NCBI GenBank assembly: GCA_030148985.1
Contig: JASBSJ010000065.1
Coordinates: 1 to 64,000, forward strand
Source: Sphingopyxis sp.
GTDB lineage: Bacteria; Pseudomonadota; Alphaproteobacteria; Sphingomonadales; Sphingomonadaceae
Direction: 5' to 3'
Length of the DNA: 64,000 nt
Shown here: piece by piece, positions 1-8,892 of the stretch
How positions within the stretch are numbered: the stretch's first letter is position 1
Layout: each line of letters opens with the position of its first letter
Translations under genes and position numbers: made by a program
Notes under the pieces: generated by a model
What the model was told of the DNA's origin: nothing
What the model saw: only the letters and a program-made list of their open reading frames with translations
Databases searched by the model: none

Positions 1-6
1 CTCGTT

Positions 7-82
7 GCCGCTTTAGCTCAGTTGGTAGAGCACATCATTCGTAATGATGGGGTCACAGGTTCGAGTCCTGTAAGCGGCACCA
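7..82 (+). tRNA. tRNA-Thr (anticodon CGT)
   Basis: A full cloverleaf can be drawn. The 7-bp acceptor stem GCCGCTT pairs with AAGCGGC, the D arm is GCTC/GAGC, the anticodon stem CATCA/TGATG encloses the loop TTCGTAA, and the T arm ACAGG/CCTGT holds TTCGAGT. The anticodon CGT reads ACG (threonine). The discriminator A is followed by an encoded CCA at 80-82. The next gene is convergent, so the tRNA appears to be a stand-alone transcript. Confidence 0.97.
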
Positions 83-162
83 TTTCCCCGAAAATTCCCG
101 CTCATGTTGCCAGGTGCAACGCCGAACGGCGCGTTCGATGATGCTGTGGCGATCACGGTCGG

Positions 163-1563
163 CTAGGGCGTGATCCGGTACACATGATAGGTCCACTCCT
201 GGGCGAACGCGTCGTCGAACCGGCCGTTTGCCGCGGTCAGGGTTCGGTTTTCGAACATCACTTCGACATTTCGATAGTGCGCGATCTCCGGCGGCAGCGT
301 GAAGGAGATTGGCTGGGTGGTGAGCGGCGCGGGTGCGGGGCCGATCATCGCGAAGACATAGACGGCGCCGCTGTGAACCTTCAGCATCGTGTCCAGCCCG
401 GCGTTGAACTGCCATTCATAGGATTGGGTGTTGAGCACCGGCGCGAGCGTTTTGATTCGTCCGTTGATTTCGGCCAGCCGCGTGTTGGTCGCGGGCGAAC
501 AGCCGTCGATGATCGCATCGTTGGTCACGCACGCGCCGCCGAAATTATGCTTGAAATAGATGATCCCGCGCGCCTCGTTGATCAGGGAACTCATGACCGC
601 GCCCGCCATCTGGTCGGGGGTGATCGTTCGCCCCTGCCCGTTGAAGGGATGGCCGATCTCCACGAAGGCGTAGATGGGCTGGCGCCCGACATTGAAGGCG
701 TCGAGGTCGCGCATTCGCTGCATCGTGACGCCATAGTTGGACGCGCGGCGGCATTCCGCCTCGGTCAGATTGCGAAGGCCGGTATATTCGCTGATCGGGC
801 CGGTCCCCGGAATGCGGACGGGCCCCTGCGCGTGCAGGCACACGTCGTTGTCGGTGTACCAATATATGTCGGCCGAAAAGACGCTGGTATAATCGTCGAC
901 GAAGCGCCGCGCCTGCGCGTCGCTTTGCCAGAACATCACGCCCTTGCCGAAGTTGGAGAATATCAGCCGGCCGTCGAAGGCCGGCAGGTTGTTGAGCGCG
1001 CTCTGCATGATCGTATAGCCGCATGACGCATTTTCCGGCGAGCAGATCGGGCCCTGCCCCGGATAATTGCCCGTCCAGGTCGCGTCGCCGGGGCCGCCCC
1101 ACATGTCGGCCTCGTCGGGAAGGAGCCAGCCGACGGTCTCCGACGACACATTCGGACTGTCATGATGGCCGTGGATCGCGTGGATGCCGTTCGCTCGGAA
1201 GAGCGGCAGCGAGGTGGGGTTCTCGATCTCGAAAGTCGTGTTGAAGCCGAGCGATTTATAAGTGTCGATGTCCGATTGCTGGTTGGCGCGCATATACCAG
1301 GCCCCGACGGGGAAAAATCCGGGGTCGGTCCAGCCCGCGGCGGCGGCTTTGGGGAAGGCCGTATAATAATCGGGTCCGCCCTCCCAGCCGATCCGCGGCA
1401 GGTTGAGCTCGCCGATCGGGGGCGGCGTGGGCGTCGGCGTAGGTGTGGGGGCGGGTGTAGGCGTCGGCGTGGGGGCCGGTGCCGGAGGGTCTTGTGTATC
1501 GCCTCCGCAGCCGCTGGTGATCGCCGCCAGCAACAGCGTCAGGCCCAATGAAATTTTCTTCAC
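163..1563 (-). CDS. secreted lipoprotein of unknown function with Thr-Pro linker
   Basis: The 466-aa product starts at GTG 1563, with GAGGGG about 8 nt upstream. Residues 1-19 form a lipoprotein signal peptide ending in the lipobox ITSGC, so Cys19 should be lipidated. Residues of about 25-50 are a low-complexity Pro/Thr/Ala linker that probably spaces the domain from the membrane. The remaining ~410 residues are rich in Trp, Tyr, Asp and Glu (GWEGGPDYY, GWLLPDEADMWGG, IYWYTDND), which suggests a TIM-barrel carbohydrate-active or glycosidase-like fold. I recognise no named family. It is monocistronic, convergent with the tRNA, and possibly controlled from the 1564-1847 intergenic region. Confidence 0.8.
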   Translation of the reverse strand: MKKISLGLTLLLAAITSGCGGDTQDPPAPAPTPTPTPAPTPTPTPTPPPIGELNLPRIGWEGGPDYYTAFPKAAAAGWTDPGFFPVGAWYMRANQQSDIDTYKSLGFNTTFEIENPTSLPLFRANGIHAIHGHHDSPNVSSETVGWLLPDEADMWGGPGDATWTGNYPGQGPICSPENASCGYTIMQSALNNLPAFDGRLIFSNFGKGVMFWQSDAQARRFVDDYTSVFSADIYWYTDNDVCLHAQGPVRIPGTGPISEYTGLRNLTEAECRRASNYGVTMQRMRDLDAFNVGRQPIYAFVEIGHPFNGQGRTITPDQMAGAVMSSLINEARGIIYFKHNFGGACVTNDAIIDGCSPATNTRLAEINGRIKTLAPVLNTQSYEWQFNAGLDTMLKVHSGAVYVFAMIGPAPAPLTTQPISFTLPPEIAHYRNVEVMFENRTLTAANGRFDDAFAQEWTYHVYRITP

Positions 1564-1804
1564 GCCGCGATCCCCTCATCGACCTTGTCGCGAGCTGGAT
1601 GCGGACGGGGTGGGATGCGGCCCCGTGCAGGACCGCCGAACCGGGGCCAAAGGCGTGTTCGACCGATGAAACGACCCGGCGGGGCGCAAAGTGGATCGAA
1701 CGAGCCGAAAAGCCTCCAGATATTGCCCAAACCCCGTCCGCGCAGCGGTGCGACCCATGCACGGCGCGCATCATAACAGCACCGGCTCCTGCGATGATAA
1801 CCCG

Positions 1805-1833
1805 ATGTTTCCAAAAGGTAACATAATGTTTCC
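1805..1833. promoter_or_regulatory. candidate operator: 17-bp palindrome plus extra half-site
   Basis: In the 284-bp gap between the lipoprotein gene and the NTF2-like gene, 1817-1833 reads GGTAACATAATGTTTCC. This fits GGWAACATWATGTTWCC with full dyad symmetry. A further ATGTTTCC half-site lies at 1805-1812. It is AT-rich in a very GC-rich background. The arrangement looks like a dimeric repressor or activator site, most plausibly serving the leftward lipoprotein gene. The regulator is unknown. The rest of the gap shows nothing I can assign. Confidence 0.4.
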
Positions 1834-1847
1834 GGGCCTAAATACGG

Positions 1848-2267
1848 CTAGCCGGCGATGCGCTCAACATAGAGGATGTTCGTAATCCGGCCGCCTTCGA
1901 CCTGATAGACGGTCAGTTCGTCAGCGGTGCCGCCGTTCGCCAGCCCGGTAACGCGGTCATGCACCATGACCTTGTCGCCGAGCCGGATCAGGGCGACGAT
2001 CTCGACATGGAGGTCGGGGTTGGCGGCAAAGGATTTGGCATAGGCGCGCCGGTTATGCTCGATCCCCTCCGACGTGAGCTGGCCGGGGAATCGGAACTTC
2101 CGGATAGCGGGATCATAAAGGCTGAGAAAACGGTCGATATCGCCGGCATTGGCAGCGTCGGTATAGGCGCGGACCACGGCTTCGGGATCGGGCGCGGGGC
2201 GCGTTTCTGCAACCACCGGGGTGGCGAGAGCGAGCAGGGCGGCACAGGACAGAATGCGGCAGAGCAT
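1848..2267 (-). CDS. secreted NTF2-like (nuclear transport factor 2 fold) protein
   Basis: This 139-aa protein starts at ATG 2267, with AAGGAAA just upstream; a longer in-frame extension upstream is low-complexity shadow. Residues 1-20 are a signal peptide (LLALATPVVA cleaving before ETRP). The rest resembles SnoaL/NTF2-like proteins: VVRAYTDAANAGDIDRFLSLYDP, then AVR-type strands, and a C-terminal YQVEGGRITNILYVE. Members of this fold are often small-molecule enzymes or binding proteins, and no catalytic role can be assigned. It follows the methyltransferase gene by 46 nt on the same strand and may be co-transcribed with it. Confidence 0.8.
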   Translation of the reverse strand: MLCRILSCAALLALATPVVAETRPAPDPEAVVRAYTDAANAGDIDRFLSLYDPAIRKFRFPGQLTSEGIEHNRRAYAKSFAANPDLHVEIVALIRLGDKVMVHDRVTGLANGGTADELTVYQVEGGRITNILYVERIAG

Positions 2268-2313
2268 GGGAATTTCCTTTTCTTGCAGGAGACAGGGATG
2301 AGGGGGAGCGCGA

Positions 2314-3135
2314 TCAGGTCGCGGATGAGACCGCGACCGCTTTGAAGAACGTGTAGCAGAAGGTGCCGTCGGGCTTGGCCGCGCGGTGCAAGGCGCGGAT
2401 GCCCGCGTCGAAGCGTTCGGCCTCGACGAGACCGGCTTCGATCGCAGGCTCGCGGACCCCGGCAATCATCGCGGCAAAGGTCCGGCGCGTGAACAGGTCG
2501 GACAGTTCCGGCCGCCCGCCGTCGGCATGGACCATTCGCGGCGAGACTTCGGTCGCCGCAAATCCTGCCTCCATCAGCAGCGGATAGAGGCGGCGGCCGA
2601 TGTTCGGGTCGCCGCCCGCCGCGCGCTGAAGCGCCACGAGCGCGCCGATCGAGGCGTGCGCGGCGTCGCTTTCGGGGTGGAGGCAGGCCGTTCCGTGATC
2701 GCCTTCGACGACGGTGATCGTCCCGCCCTCGCGCAACAGGGGGCGCAGGCGGCGCAGCGCCGCAAGCGGCTGCGCCAGATGCTCAAGGACGAAGCAGACG
2801 AAAATATGGTCGAACGAGGCACGCGCGAACGGCAGGTCGAAGATGTCGGCTGCGACGAACCGGACCGAGTCCAGCCCGGCGGCGCGGGCGCGCGCTTCGG
2901 CCGCCGCCAGCGACGCTTCGGAGATGTCGATCGCGGTGAGGTCGATGCCCGGACTCGATCGCGCGAGCCGCACCGTCTGTGCGCCGACCCCGCAACCCAC
3001 CTCGAGGATGCGGCTGCCCGGCGGATAGACGGTGTCCGCGTGGAGGAGCGACGCCAGCGCCGACGCCTGATCCTCCAGCCGCGCGCTTTCGCCGGTTTCA
3101 TAGCCGTGGACATAATCGCGAACCTGATGCTCCAT
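2314..3135 (-). CDS. class I SAM-dependent methyltransferase
   Basis: This is a 273-aa protein. Motif I ILEVGCGVGAQT (SAM-binding glycine loop) is followed by an acidic LTAIDIS (motif II) and FVAADIFDLPF, the usual Rossmann methyltransferase order. The Met at 3135 is preferred over one 13 codons upstream because GGGAGG lies 5-6 nt before it. The family resembles UbiE/COQ5-type and Methyltransf_11/25 enzymes, and the substrate is unknown. The gene lies between the NTF2-like gene downstream and an AraC-type regulator upstream, all on the minus strand, so the regulator may control it. Confidence 0.85.
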   Translation of the reverse strand: MEHQVRDYVHGYETGESARLEDQASALASLLHADTVYPPGSRILEVGCGVGAQTVRLARSSPGIDLTAIDISEASLAAAEARARAAGLDSVRFVAADIFDLPFARASFDHIFVCFVLEHLAQPLAALRRLRPLLREGGTITVVEGDHGTACLHPESDAAHASIGALVALQRAAGGDPNIGRRLYPLLMEAGFAATEVSPRMVHADGGRPELSDLFTRRTFAAMIAGVREPAIEAGLVEAERFDAGIRALHRAAKPDGTFCYTFFKAVAVSSAT

Positions 3136-3210
3136 ACTGCCTCCCGCTGATTGAACGGAGGTCGGATGGCGCAACCGCCGGGCGGGGTCTTGAACGAAAT
3201 TGCGGGTCGG

Positions 3211-4014
3211 TCAGCGCCGCGCGGCGGCATAGGCGCCGGGGGTCAGGCCAAAGCGGCGCGTGAAGGCGCGCGTCATATGGCTCTGGTCGGCAAAGCCGGT
3301 CGCAGCCGCGGCGTCGGCGAGCGCCGCGCCCTCGACGATCAGCCGGCGGGCGGCCTCCACCCGCCGCTGCACCAGATAGGCGTGCGGCGTCAGCCCGACC
3401 GACCGGGCGAAGGATCGCAGAAGCTGGAACCGTCCGAGACCCGACGCGGCCGCAAGGTCGGCCAGCGTGACCGGCGCCGCCGGATCGTCGTCGATCATCG
3501 CCCGCGCGATCGCAACGGCCGGGGTCGGCGTTCCGCGATCGACGCGGCGATGCTGCCCGCCGAGCGCCGCGACCGTCGTCAGCAACAATTCTTCGTGGCG
3601 CATGGCGCCGGGGGCGATAATCGCGGCATCGAAGAGCCGCCGCGCAAGGTCCGCCGCATGGGGATCGCGCAGCACCGGGTGGTCGAGTTCGAAGCCGCCG
3701 GACCCGACCGCCCAGATGTCTTCGGCCGCCCGGTTCACGACCGCCGGATCGAAGTAGAGGATGCGCCAGCTGCGCCCGTCATCGCCGATGGGGCTGCCGT
3801 CATGGACCTCGCCCGGATTGACGGTGATGACGTCGCCGGGCCCCGCCTCGACCTGCCCGCGGCCGCTGAGCGACAATTGGCCGCCGCTTTCGATCACCCC
3901 GATCCCGTACTGGTCGTGCATGTGCCGGGCGAACGCGCGCCGCGACCGGGCGCGCACTGCCTGCGTGCCCGGCACCCGGCATGTCAGCAGCTGAAATTCG
4001 GCCGATCGCATCAT
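3211..4014 (-). CDS. AraC-family transcriptional regulator
   Basis: The product is about 267 aa. The N-terminal half resembles the AraC cupin ligand-binding domain (FARHMHDQYGIGVIESG, then GDVITVNPGEVHDG). The C-terminal ~100 residues carry two helix-turn-helix motifs: VTLADLAAASGLGRFQLLRSF and AAAATGFADQSHMTRAFTRRFG, followed by LTPGAY, the classic AraC signature. The start at 4014 (MMRSAEFQ) is chosen because the cupin domain begins there. An in-frame ATG at 4098 would add 28 residues, and neither start has a strong ribosome-binding site. The ligand is unknown. Confidence 0.87.
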   Translation of the reverse strand: MMRSAEFQLLTCRVPGTQAVRARSRRAFARHMHDQYGIGVIESGGQLSLSGRGQVEAGPGDVITVNPGEVHDGSPIGDDGRSWRILYFDPAVVNRAAEDIWAVGSGGFELDHPVLRDPHAADLARRLFDAAIIAPGAMRHEELLLTTVAALGGQHRRVDRGTPTPAVAIARAMIDDDPAAPVTLADLAAASGLGRFQLLRSFARSVGLTPHAYLVQRRVEAARRLIVEGAALADAAAATGFADQSHMTRAFTRRFGLTPGAYAAARR

Positions 4015-4113
4015 GCTATTGTGCCATCGCGATGCCGCCGGGCGCAACGGCCGACCGCCAGATATTCCAGCAGCACGGAGACAAGCGTCCTCGCGCATGT
4101 TTCGGGCGGGCGG

Positions 4114-4584
4114 TCATTCGGCGCCGAGCGGCAATTCGGTCGTCGCCTTGATTTCGGAGAGCGCGACGGTCGAGTTGATTTCCTGAACGCCGGGCAGTTT
4201 GCTCAGCTGGTCGAAGAAAAAGCGCTCATAGGCGTCGATGTCGCGCGCGACGATGCGCAGCATGAAGTCGGTCGTCCCCATCAGCACATAGGCGTCGAGC
4301 ACTTCGGGAAAGCCCTGAATCGCCGCGCTGAACTCGTCGAGGTTGGCGCGGCCGTGGGCGTTCAATTTGACCTGAGCAAAGACATGGGCGTTGAGGCCGA
4401 CCTTGCGGCGATCGACGATCGCGACGCGTTTCTTGATAAAGCCCTCGCGCTCCAGCCGGTCGATGCGGCGCCAGCAGGGTGACACCGACAGGCCGACGCG
4501 CTCGGCGATCTCGGCCGTCGTCTGATTCGCGTCGCGCTGCAATTCGCGGAGGATTTTTATCTCAAAGGGATCAAGATCGGTCAT
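4114..4584 (-). CDS. Lrp/AsnC-family transcriptional regulator
   Basis: This 156-aa protein has the usual Lrp layout. The N-terminal winged HTH (FEIKILRELQRDANQTTAEIAERVGLS, with SPCWRRIDRLEREGFI) is followed by an AsnC-type ligand-binding domain (VLMGTTDFMLRIVARDIDAYERF). The start at 4584 has GAGAAACAG immediately upstream. Upstream extension to 4710 is rejected because it would overlap the divergent gene. It is divergent from the leucine dehydrogenase-type gene at 4709, with a strong inverted repeat between them. It is therefore likely to regulate that operon, and itself, in response to an amino acid. Confidence 0.93.
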   Translation of the reverse strand: MTDLDPFEIKILRELQRDANQTTAEIAERVGLSVSPCWRRIDRLEREGFIKKRVAIVDRRKVGLNAHVFAQVKLNAHGRANLDEFSAAIQGFPEVLDAYVLMGTTDFMLRIVARDIDAYERFFFDQLSKLPGVQEINSTVALSEIKATTELPLGAE

Positions 4585-4600
4585 CTGTTTCTCATATCGA

Positions 4601-4631
4601 ATATTTTTCGAACATAATATCCGAAAAATAT
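4601..4631. promoter_or_regulatory. candidate Lrp-type operator between divergent genes
   Basis: ATATTTTTCG (4601-4610) and CGAAAAATAT (4622-4631) form a perfect 10-bp inverted repeat with an 11-bp AT-rich centre. It lies in the 124-bp space between the Lrp/AsnC regulator and the leucine dehydrogenase-type gene. AT-rich dyads like this are typical of Lrp-family binding sites, and this one lies close enough to affect both promoters. The assignment is inferred from position and symmetry only. Confidence 0.6.
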
Positions 4632-4708
4632 GGCGCCAGCCGATATTGCGATCAAGAACGCCCCGCGCGGCGGTGCGATAAGCTCTCCGCCATCCAAGGA
4701 GAATGTTC

Positions 4709-5761
4709 ATGGTCGTCCGTCTTGCCCGCTTGGCGCCACCGCTCGAATGCGTGCGCCTCTATGATCTCGAAGCCGGGCTCGACGGGTTCATTGCGATTCA
4801 TTCGACTGCGCTGGGGCCGGGGGCGGGGGGCTGTCGGCTCTGGTCCTATCCCGATGCCAGCCACGCGCTCGCCGACGCGGTGCGGCTGGCCGAGGGGATG
4901 AGTTACAAGAATGCGCTCGCCGGGCTGCCACTGGGCGGTGCGAAGGCGGTGCTGCGGCGGCCCGAGGGTGAATGGGATCGCGTCGCGCTGTTCCGCGCCT
5001 TTGGCCGCGCGGTCGAGGAGCTGGGCGGGCTTTACGTCACCGCCGAAGATGTCGGAACGAACGTGGAGGATATGCAGGAGGTCGCGCAGACCTCGCGCCA
5101 CGTCGCCGGCCTGCCCTCGGCCGAGGGGCGCGCCGGGGGCGATCCGTCGCCGTGGACCGCCAGGGGCGTGTTCGACGCGATGGCGGTCGCCGCCGAGTTC
5201 GCGCTGGGCAAAAGCCTTGATGGCCTGACCGTCGCGGTGCAGGGCACGGGCAATGTCGGCGCCGATCTGTGCCGCCGCCTCGCCGATGCGGGCGCGCGGC
5301 TGGTGATCGCCGACGTGAGCCCCGTGCGCCGCGACCGGCTGAAAGCCGTACTCGGCGCCGAGGTCGTCGACGTGTCCGAGATCGCCGCGGTCGACGCCGA
5401 TATTTTCGCGCCCTGCGCGCTCGGTGGCGCGCTCGATCGCGACACGGTGGCCCAAATGAAGGCAAGGCTCGTCTGCGGCGCGGCGAACAACCAGCTGGCC
5501 AGTCCCGACGTTGCCGCGCTGCTGCTCGATCGCGGCATCGTCTATGCGCCCGATTATGTCGTCAATGCGGGCGGCATCATCAATGTGTCGGCCGAATATC
5601 TGGGCGAGGATGTCCGCGATGTCGAGCTGCGCGTTGCCGAAATCGGCCCGCGCGTCGGCGCGCTGCTCGAACGCGCGGCGCGCGAGGGGCGCCCGCCTGC
5701 GCTCGTCGCCGACGAAATGGCCGAAGAGGTGATCGCGGGCGCACAGCGCGCGGCGGCCTGA
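4709..5761 (+). CDS. Glu/Leu/Phe/Val dehydrogenase, leucine dehydrogenase-like
   Basis: This 350-aa protein should catalyse NAD-dependent oxidative deamination of a branched or hydrophobic amino acid. The catalytic region shows Lys67 ([16 protein letters not shown]) and Lys79, matching the paired lysines of leucine dehydrogenase. A Rossmann GTGNVG nucleotide motif lies near residue 180, and NNQLA and [12 protein letters not shown] are near the C terminus. ATG 4709 is chosen because AAGGAG (4696-4701) lies 7 nt before it, but only 1 nt before the alternative ATG 4703. It is divergent from an Lrp/AsnC regulator and overlaps the next small gene by 1 nt (TGATG). Leucine versus valine or phenylalanine specificity cannot be read by eye. 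Confidence 0.9.
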   Translation: MVVRLARLAPPLECVRLYDLEAGLDGFIAIHSTALGPGAGGCRLWSYPDASHALADAVRLAEGMSYKNALAGLPLGGAKAVLRRPEGEWDRVALFRAFGRAVEELGGLYVTAEDVGTNVEDMQEVAQTSRHVAGLPSAEGRAGGDPSPWTARGVFDAMAVAAEFALGKSLDGLTVAVQGTGNVGADLCRRLADAGARLVIADVSPVRRDRLKAVLGAEVVDVSEIAAVDADIFAPCALGGALDRDTVAQMKARLVCGAANNQLASPDVAALLLDRGIVYAPDYVVNAGGIINVSAEYLGEDVRDVELRVAEIGPRVGALLERAAREGRPPALVADEMAEEVIAGAQRAAA

Positions 5762-6015
5762 TGCACCGCTTCCGGATCGACGCGATGCCCGACCCGCAAT
5801 CGCTGCCGCGCGTCGCCAATATTTTTGCGCAGCGCGCGCTTGTCCCGGCCACGATGACGATGGACCTCCTGCCGACGCATATGTGCATCGAGATTGTCGT
5901 CGCCGGGCTGGAGGCTGCGCAAGCCGCCGTCATCGCCGTCAAGCTGGGCGAGAGTGTTGCGGTCCTGCGGTCCGACGTCGCGGCGGTCGAGCCGCCGCTC
6001 CGTCTCGCCGGCTGA
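5761..6015 (+). CDS. small ACT-like protein, probably translationally coupled to the dehydrogenase
   Basis: This 84-aa protein's ATG shares one base with the dehydrogenase stop codon. The sequence [20 protein letters not shown], then [25 protein letters not shown] resembles the beta-alpha-beta core of ACT domains, such as the acetolactate synthase small subunit (RVxxLFxQR). ACT domains bind amino acids, so it may sense a branched-chain amino acid for the enzyme encoded upstream. That role is inferred from similarity and gene pairing. It has no signal peptide or membrane segment. Confidence 0.75.
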   Translation: MHRFRIDAMPDPQSLPRVANIFAQRALVPATMTMDLLPTHMCIEIVVAGLEAAQAAVIAVKLGESVAVLRSDVAAVEPPLRLAG

Positions 6016-6122
6016 CTGCGCCGCGTTCAACTTTTTCTTTCGCAGGACTCAGGCGAGGGCGGCTTGCCCCGCCCGGCCGCGTGTGCAACGGCCGCGCTGA
6101 CGAATGGCGGGAGAGACGAGCG

Positions 6123-7346
6123 ATGCAATTCGACGTGGTGATCGTGGGCGCCGGCCATGGCGGCGCGCAGGTGGCGGTGGCGCTGCGCACGCAGAAGTTC
6201 ACGGGGTCTATCGCGATCATCGGCGACGAACCCGATCTGCCCTACGAACGCCCGCCGCTGTCGAAGGAATATTTTGCGGGCGAGAAGGAATTCGAACGCA
6301 TCCTGCTCCGCCCCGCCAAATATTGGGACGAGCGCGAGGTGACGATGCTGCTCAGCCAGCGCGTCGTGTCGGTCGATCCCGTGGCGCACAGCGTCACCAC
6401 CGACGAGGGGCAGACGATCGGATATGGCAAGCTCGTCTGGGCAACCGGCGGCAGCCCGCGGATGCTCCCCATCCCCGGCGGCGACCTGCCCGGCGTGCAG
6501 GGCGTGCGCACGCGCGCCGATGCCGACGCGATGAAAGCGGCGTCGCTGACGGCCGAGCAGATCGTTGTCATTGGCGGCGGCTATATCGGGCTCGAGGCTA
6601 CCGCGGTGCTGCGCAAGGCAGGCAAGAAGGTCGTGTTGCTGGAGGCGCTGGACCGCGTGCTCGCGCGCGTCGCGGGCGAGGAGCTATCGCGCTTTTTCGA
6701 AAAGGAGCATCGCGATCATGGCGTCGATCTCCGGCTCGGCGTGTGCGTCGAGGCCATTGAAGGCGACACGCACGTCACCGGGGTGCGGCTGGCGGACGGC
6801 GAGGTCGTCCCCGCCGATCTCGTCATCGTCGGCATCGGCATCGTGCCAGCGGTCGAACCGCTGATCGCCGCGGGCGCGGCGGGCGGGAACGGTGTGCTCG
6901 TCGATCGCTTCTGCAAGACGAGCCTGCTCGACATCTACGCGATCGGCGACTGCGCCGCGCACGCCAATGATTTTGCCGAAGGCGCGATAATCCGCCTTGA
7001 ATCGGTCCAGAACGCCAATGATCAGGCGAATGTCGTCGCCAAGGGCATCGTCGGCGACGAAGTGCCCTATCAGGCGATCCCGTGGTTCTGGTCGAACCAA
7101 TATGATCTGAAGCTCCAGACAGCGGGCCTGTCGACCGGGCACGATCAGGCGGTGCTGCGCGGCGATCCCGCGAACCGGAGCTTTTCGGTCGTCTATCTCA
7201 AGGCCGGGAAGGTCATCGCGATCGACTGCGTCAATGCGACGAAGGATTATGTGCAGGGCCGGATGATCGTCACCGCCGGGCTTCGCGCCACGGCGGGGCA
7301 ACTGGCCGATGCTGAAACGCCGCTGAAAGCGCTGCTTCCGGCCTGA
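6123..7346 (+). CDS. FAD-dependent ferredoxin/rubredoxin reductase-type oxidoreductase
   Basis: This 407-aa flavoprotein has an N-terminal FAD motif [13 protein letters not shown], the [11 protein letters not shown] signature of oxygenase-coupled ferredoxin reductases (BphA4/rhodocoxin reductase class), a central NAD motif [12 protein letters not shown], and a second FAD-contact motif DIYAIGDCA. The C-terminal reductase domain ([13 protein letters not shown]) is intact. Such enzymes pass electrons from NAD(P)H to a 2Fe-2S ferredoxin for P450s or dioxygenases, but no ferredoxin or oxygenase lies nearby. The ATG at 6123 follows GGGAGAGACGAGCG; longer in-frame upstream sequence is non-coding. 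Confidence 0.9.
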   Translation: MQFDVVIVGAGHGGAQVAVALRTQKFTGSIAIIGDEPDLPYERPPLSKEYFAGEKEFERILLRPAKYWDEREVTMLLSQRVVSVDPVAHSVTTDEGQTIGYGKLVWATGGSPRMLPIPGGDLPGVQGVRTRADADAMKAASLTAEQIVVIGGGYIGLEATAVLRKAGKKVVLLEALDRVLARVAGEELSRFFEKEHRDHGVDLRLGVCVEAIEGDTHVTGVRLADGEVVPADLVIVGIGIVPAVEPLIAAGAAGGNGVLVDRFCKTSLLDIYAIGDCAAHANDFAEGAIIRLESVQNANDQANVVAKGIVGDEVPYQAIPWFWSNQYDLKLQTAGLSTGHDQAVLRGDPANRSFSVVYLKAGKVIAIDCVNATKDYVQGRMIVTAGLRATAGQLADAETPLKALLPA

Positions 7347-7348
7347 CT

Positions 7349-7984
7349 TTAGGCGGGCGGCAGCGGGTCGGTGCGAGGCGTCTCGTCGCCCAGCGCTTTC
7401 TTGAGTGTCGTCTTGATGTTGCGGAGCAGGCGGCGCAGCGCGATGATGACCATCACCGCGCCGACCGCGAGCAGCACCGTGATAACGATCGCGAGCGGCG
7501 GAAAGGCGATCGCGAGCGCGAGCAGGCCGCCCGTCGCGACATCCTCGCCGGTCGATACCACCGCGTTGCTCACCGGTTCGGGGCTGATGTTGACGACCGC
7601 GCGTGTCGTCGCCTTTGCGCCATGGCTGAGCAGCGCGCCGCCGCCGCCGAGCAGGAAGGCGATCACCTGCAACGCCGGGTCCGACGTATCGACGAGCGCG
7701 AGCGCGAGCAGCGCGCCGCCCAGCGGACGGATGACGCTGTGGATCGCGTCCCACGCCGAATCGACCCAGGCGATCTTGTCGGCCAGGAATTCGGCGATCG
7801 TGCCGACCGCGGCGACACCGAGCACCCACGGGTTTGCGAGCACCTGCAGCGCGGCCAGATGCTCGGGCAGCGGCAACCAGCCGAAGTGCATCGCGACGCC
7901 GGTTGCCAATATGGTGAGGTAAAGCCGCCACCCGGCAAGCAGGCTCAGGCTGCCTGCGACGCCCAAAATCTCGACGATTCCCAA
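7349..7984 (-). CDS. DUF4126-like integral membrane protein
   Basis: The 211-aa product starts at TTG 7984, with GGGGAG about 7 nt upstream. No good ATG fits, and the upstream in-frame extension would overlap the divergent gene region. It has hydrophobic segments at about 5-25, 45-65, 85-115 and 150-180 (ALAIAFPPLAIVITVLLAVGAV), and the conserved look of DUF4126 proteins (GWRLYLTILATG, LADKIAWVDSAWDAIHSVIRP). The biochemical function is unknown. It is convergent with the flavoprotein (2-bp gap) and divergent from the NUDIX gene. Confidence 0.8.
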   Translation of the reverse strand: MGIVEILGVAGSLSLLAGWRLYLTILATGVAMHFGWLPLPEHLAALQVLANPWVLGVAAVGTIAEFLADKIAWVDSAWDAIHSVIRPLGGALLALALVDTSDPALQVIAFLLGGGGALLSHGAKATTRAVVNISPEPVSNAVVSTGEDVATGGLLALAIAFPPLAIVITVLLAVGAVMVIIALRRLLRNIKTTLKKALGDETPRTDPLPPA

Positions 7985-8094
7985 TGGCCTGCTCCCCGCC
8001 CGATGGTCCGGCACCGGGCGGCATCTTGCACCCTGTCGCGCGCGCCTGCAATGGCGGGATGACAAGGCGGGGCAGCGGGGTTATCGCCAGAGTC

Positions 8095-8892
8095 ATGAGC
8101 GATGCCTTCATGCCCTCCGTGCCCGATGCGCGCCTGCCCGACGGCGCCATTCCCGCCGCGACGCTGGTCATCATGCGGCCGTCGGGCAGCGGCGGCGCGG
8201 ACGAGATATTGATGGTCAAGCGATCGGCGAACATGGCTTTCGCCGCGGGTGCGGTCGTGTTTCCGGGCGGCCGCGTCGATCCCGACGATCATGAGGTAGC
8301 GCGCCGCCACGCGCCGGACGTCGATCCGGCCGACGGCGCTGCGCGCGTTGCGGCGCTGCGCGAAACGCTCGAGGAAACGGGGTTGGCGGTCGGATGGCCC
8401 GGCCTTGCCGAACGCGACGTTGCCGACGTGCGGCGCGCGCTGCTCGGCGGGACGCTGATGTCGGACATTTTGGCGGCGCGCGATGAGCGAATCGCATTGG
8501 AATCGCTCGTTCCTTTCGCGCGCTGGTGTCCGAATTTCAAAGAGGCGCGGACCTTCGACACGCGCTTCTACGCCGTCGCTGCGCCGCCGCACAGCCACGA
8601 ACTCACTGTCGAGGAAGCCGAGCATAGCCATATTTTCTGGGCGAGCGCCGCGGCGACGCTGGCGATGGCCGACCGCGGCGAGGTGTCGGTGATCTTTCCG
8701 ACGCGCCGAAATCTCGAGCGGCTCGCACAAGTACCCGATTTCTCGGGCTTTTCGGCGCATTCGTGCGAATATCCGGTCGAACTCATCACGCCGTGGGTCG
8801 AAGAACGCGATGGCCGGTCGCACCTCTGCATCCCCCCGCATCTCGGCTATCCGGTGACCAGCGAGCCGTTCGACCGGGTGCGACGCGGGTAA
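8095..8892 (+). CDS. NUDIX hydrolase family protein
   Basis: This 265-aa protein resembles the NUDT19/CoA-pyrophosphatase-like NUDIX group. AGAVVFPGGRVDPDD opens the NUDIX region, and after an insert of about 20 residues AALRETLEETGLAV supplies the catalytic REXXEEXG helix. The C-terminal HSHIFWASAAATLAMADRGEVSVIFPTRRNLERLA resembles NUDT19-type proteins. Substrates are probably nucleotide diphosphate derivatives or CoA species. The start at 8095 is the first ATG before the conserved region and has only a weak ribosome-binding site. Confidence 0.85.
   Translation: MSDAFMPSVPDARLPDGAIPAATLVIMRPSGSGGADEILMVKRSANMAFAAGAVVFPGGRVDPDDHEVARRHAPDVDPADGAARVAALRETLEETGLAVGWPGLAERDVADVRRALLGGTLMSDILAARDERIALESLVPFARWCPNFKEARTFDTRFYAVAAPPHSHELTVEEAEHSHIFWASAAATLAMADRGEVSVIFPTRRNLERLAQVPDFSGFSAHSCEYPVELITPWVEERDGRSHLCIPPHLGYPVTSEPFDRVRRG

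Noticed and set aside
3151-4482. A 443-codon plus-strand frame across the AraC/Lrp region
   Set aside because: It is antisense to two regulators with clear motifs and contains no recognisable protein sequence.
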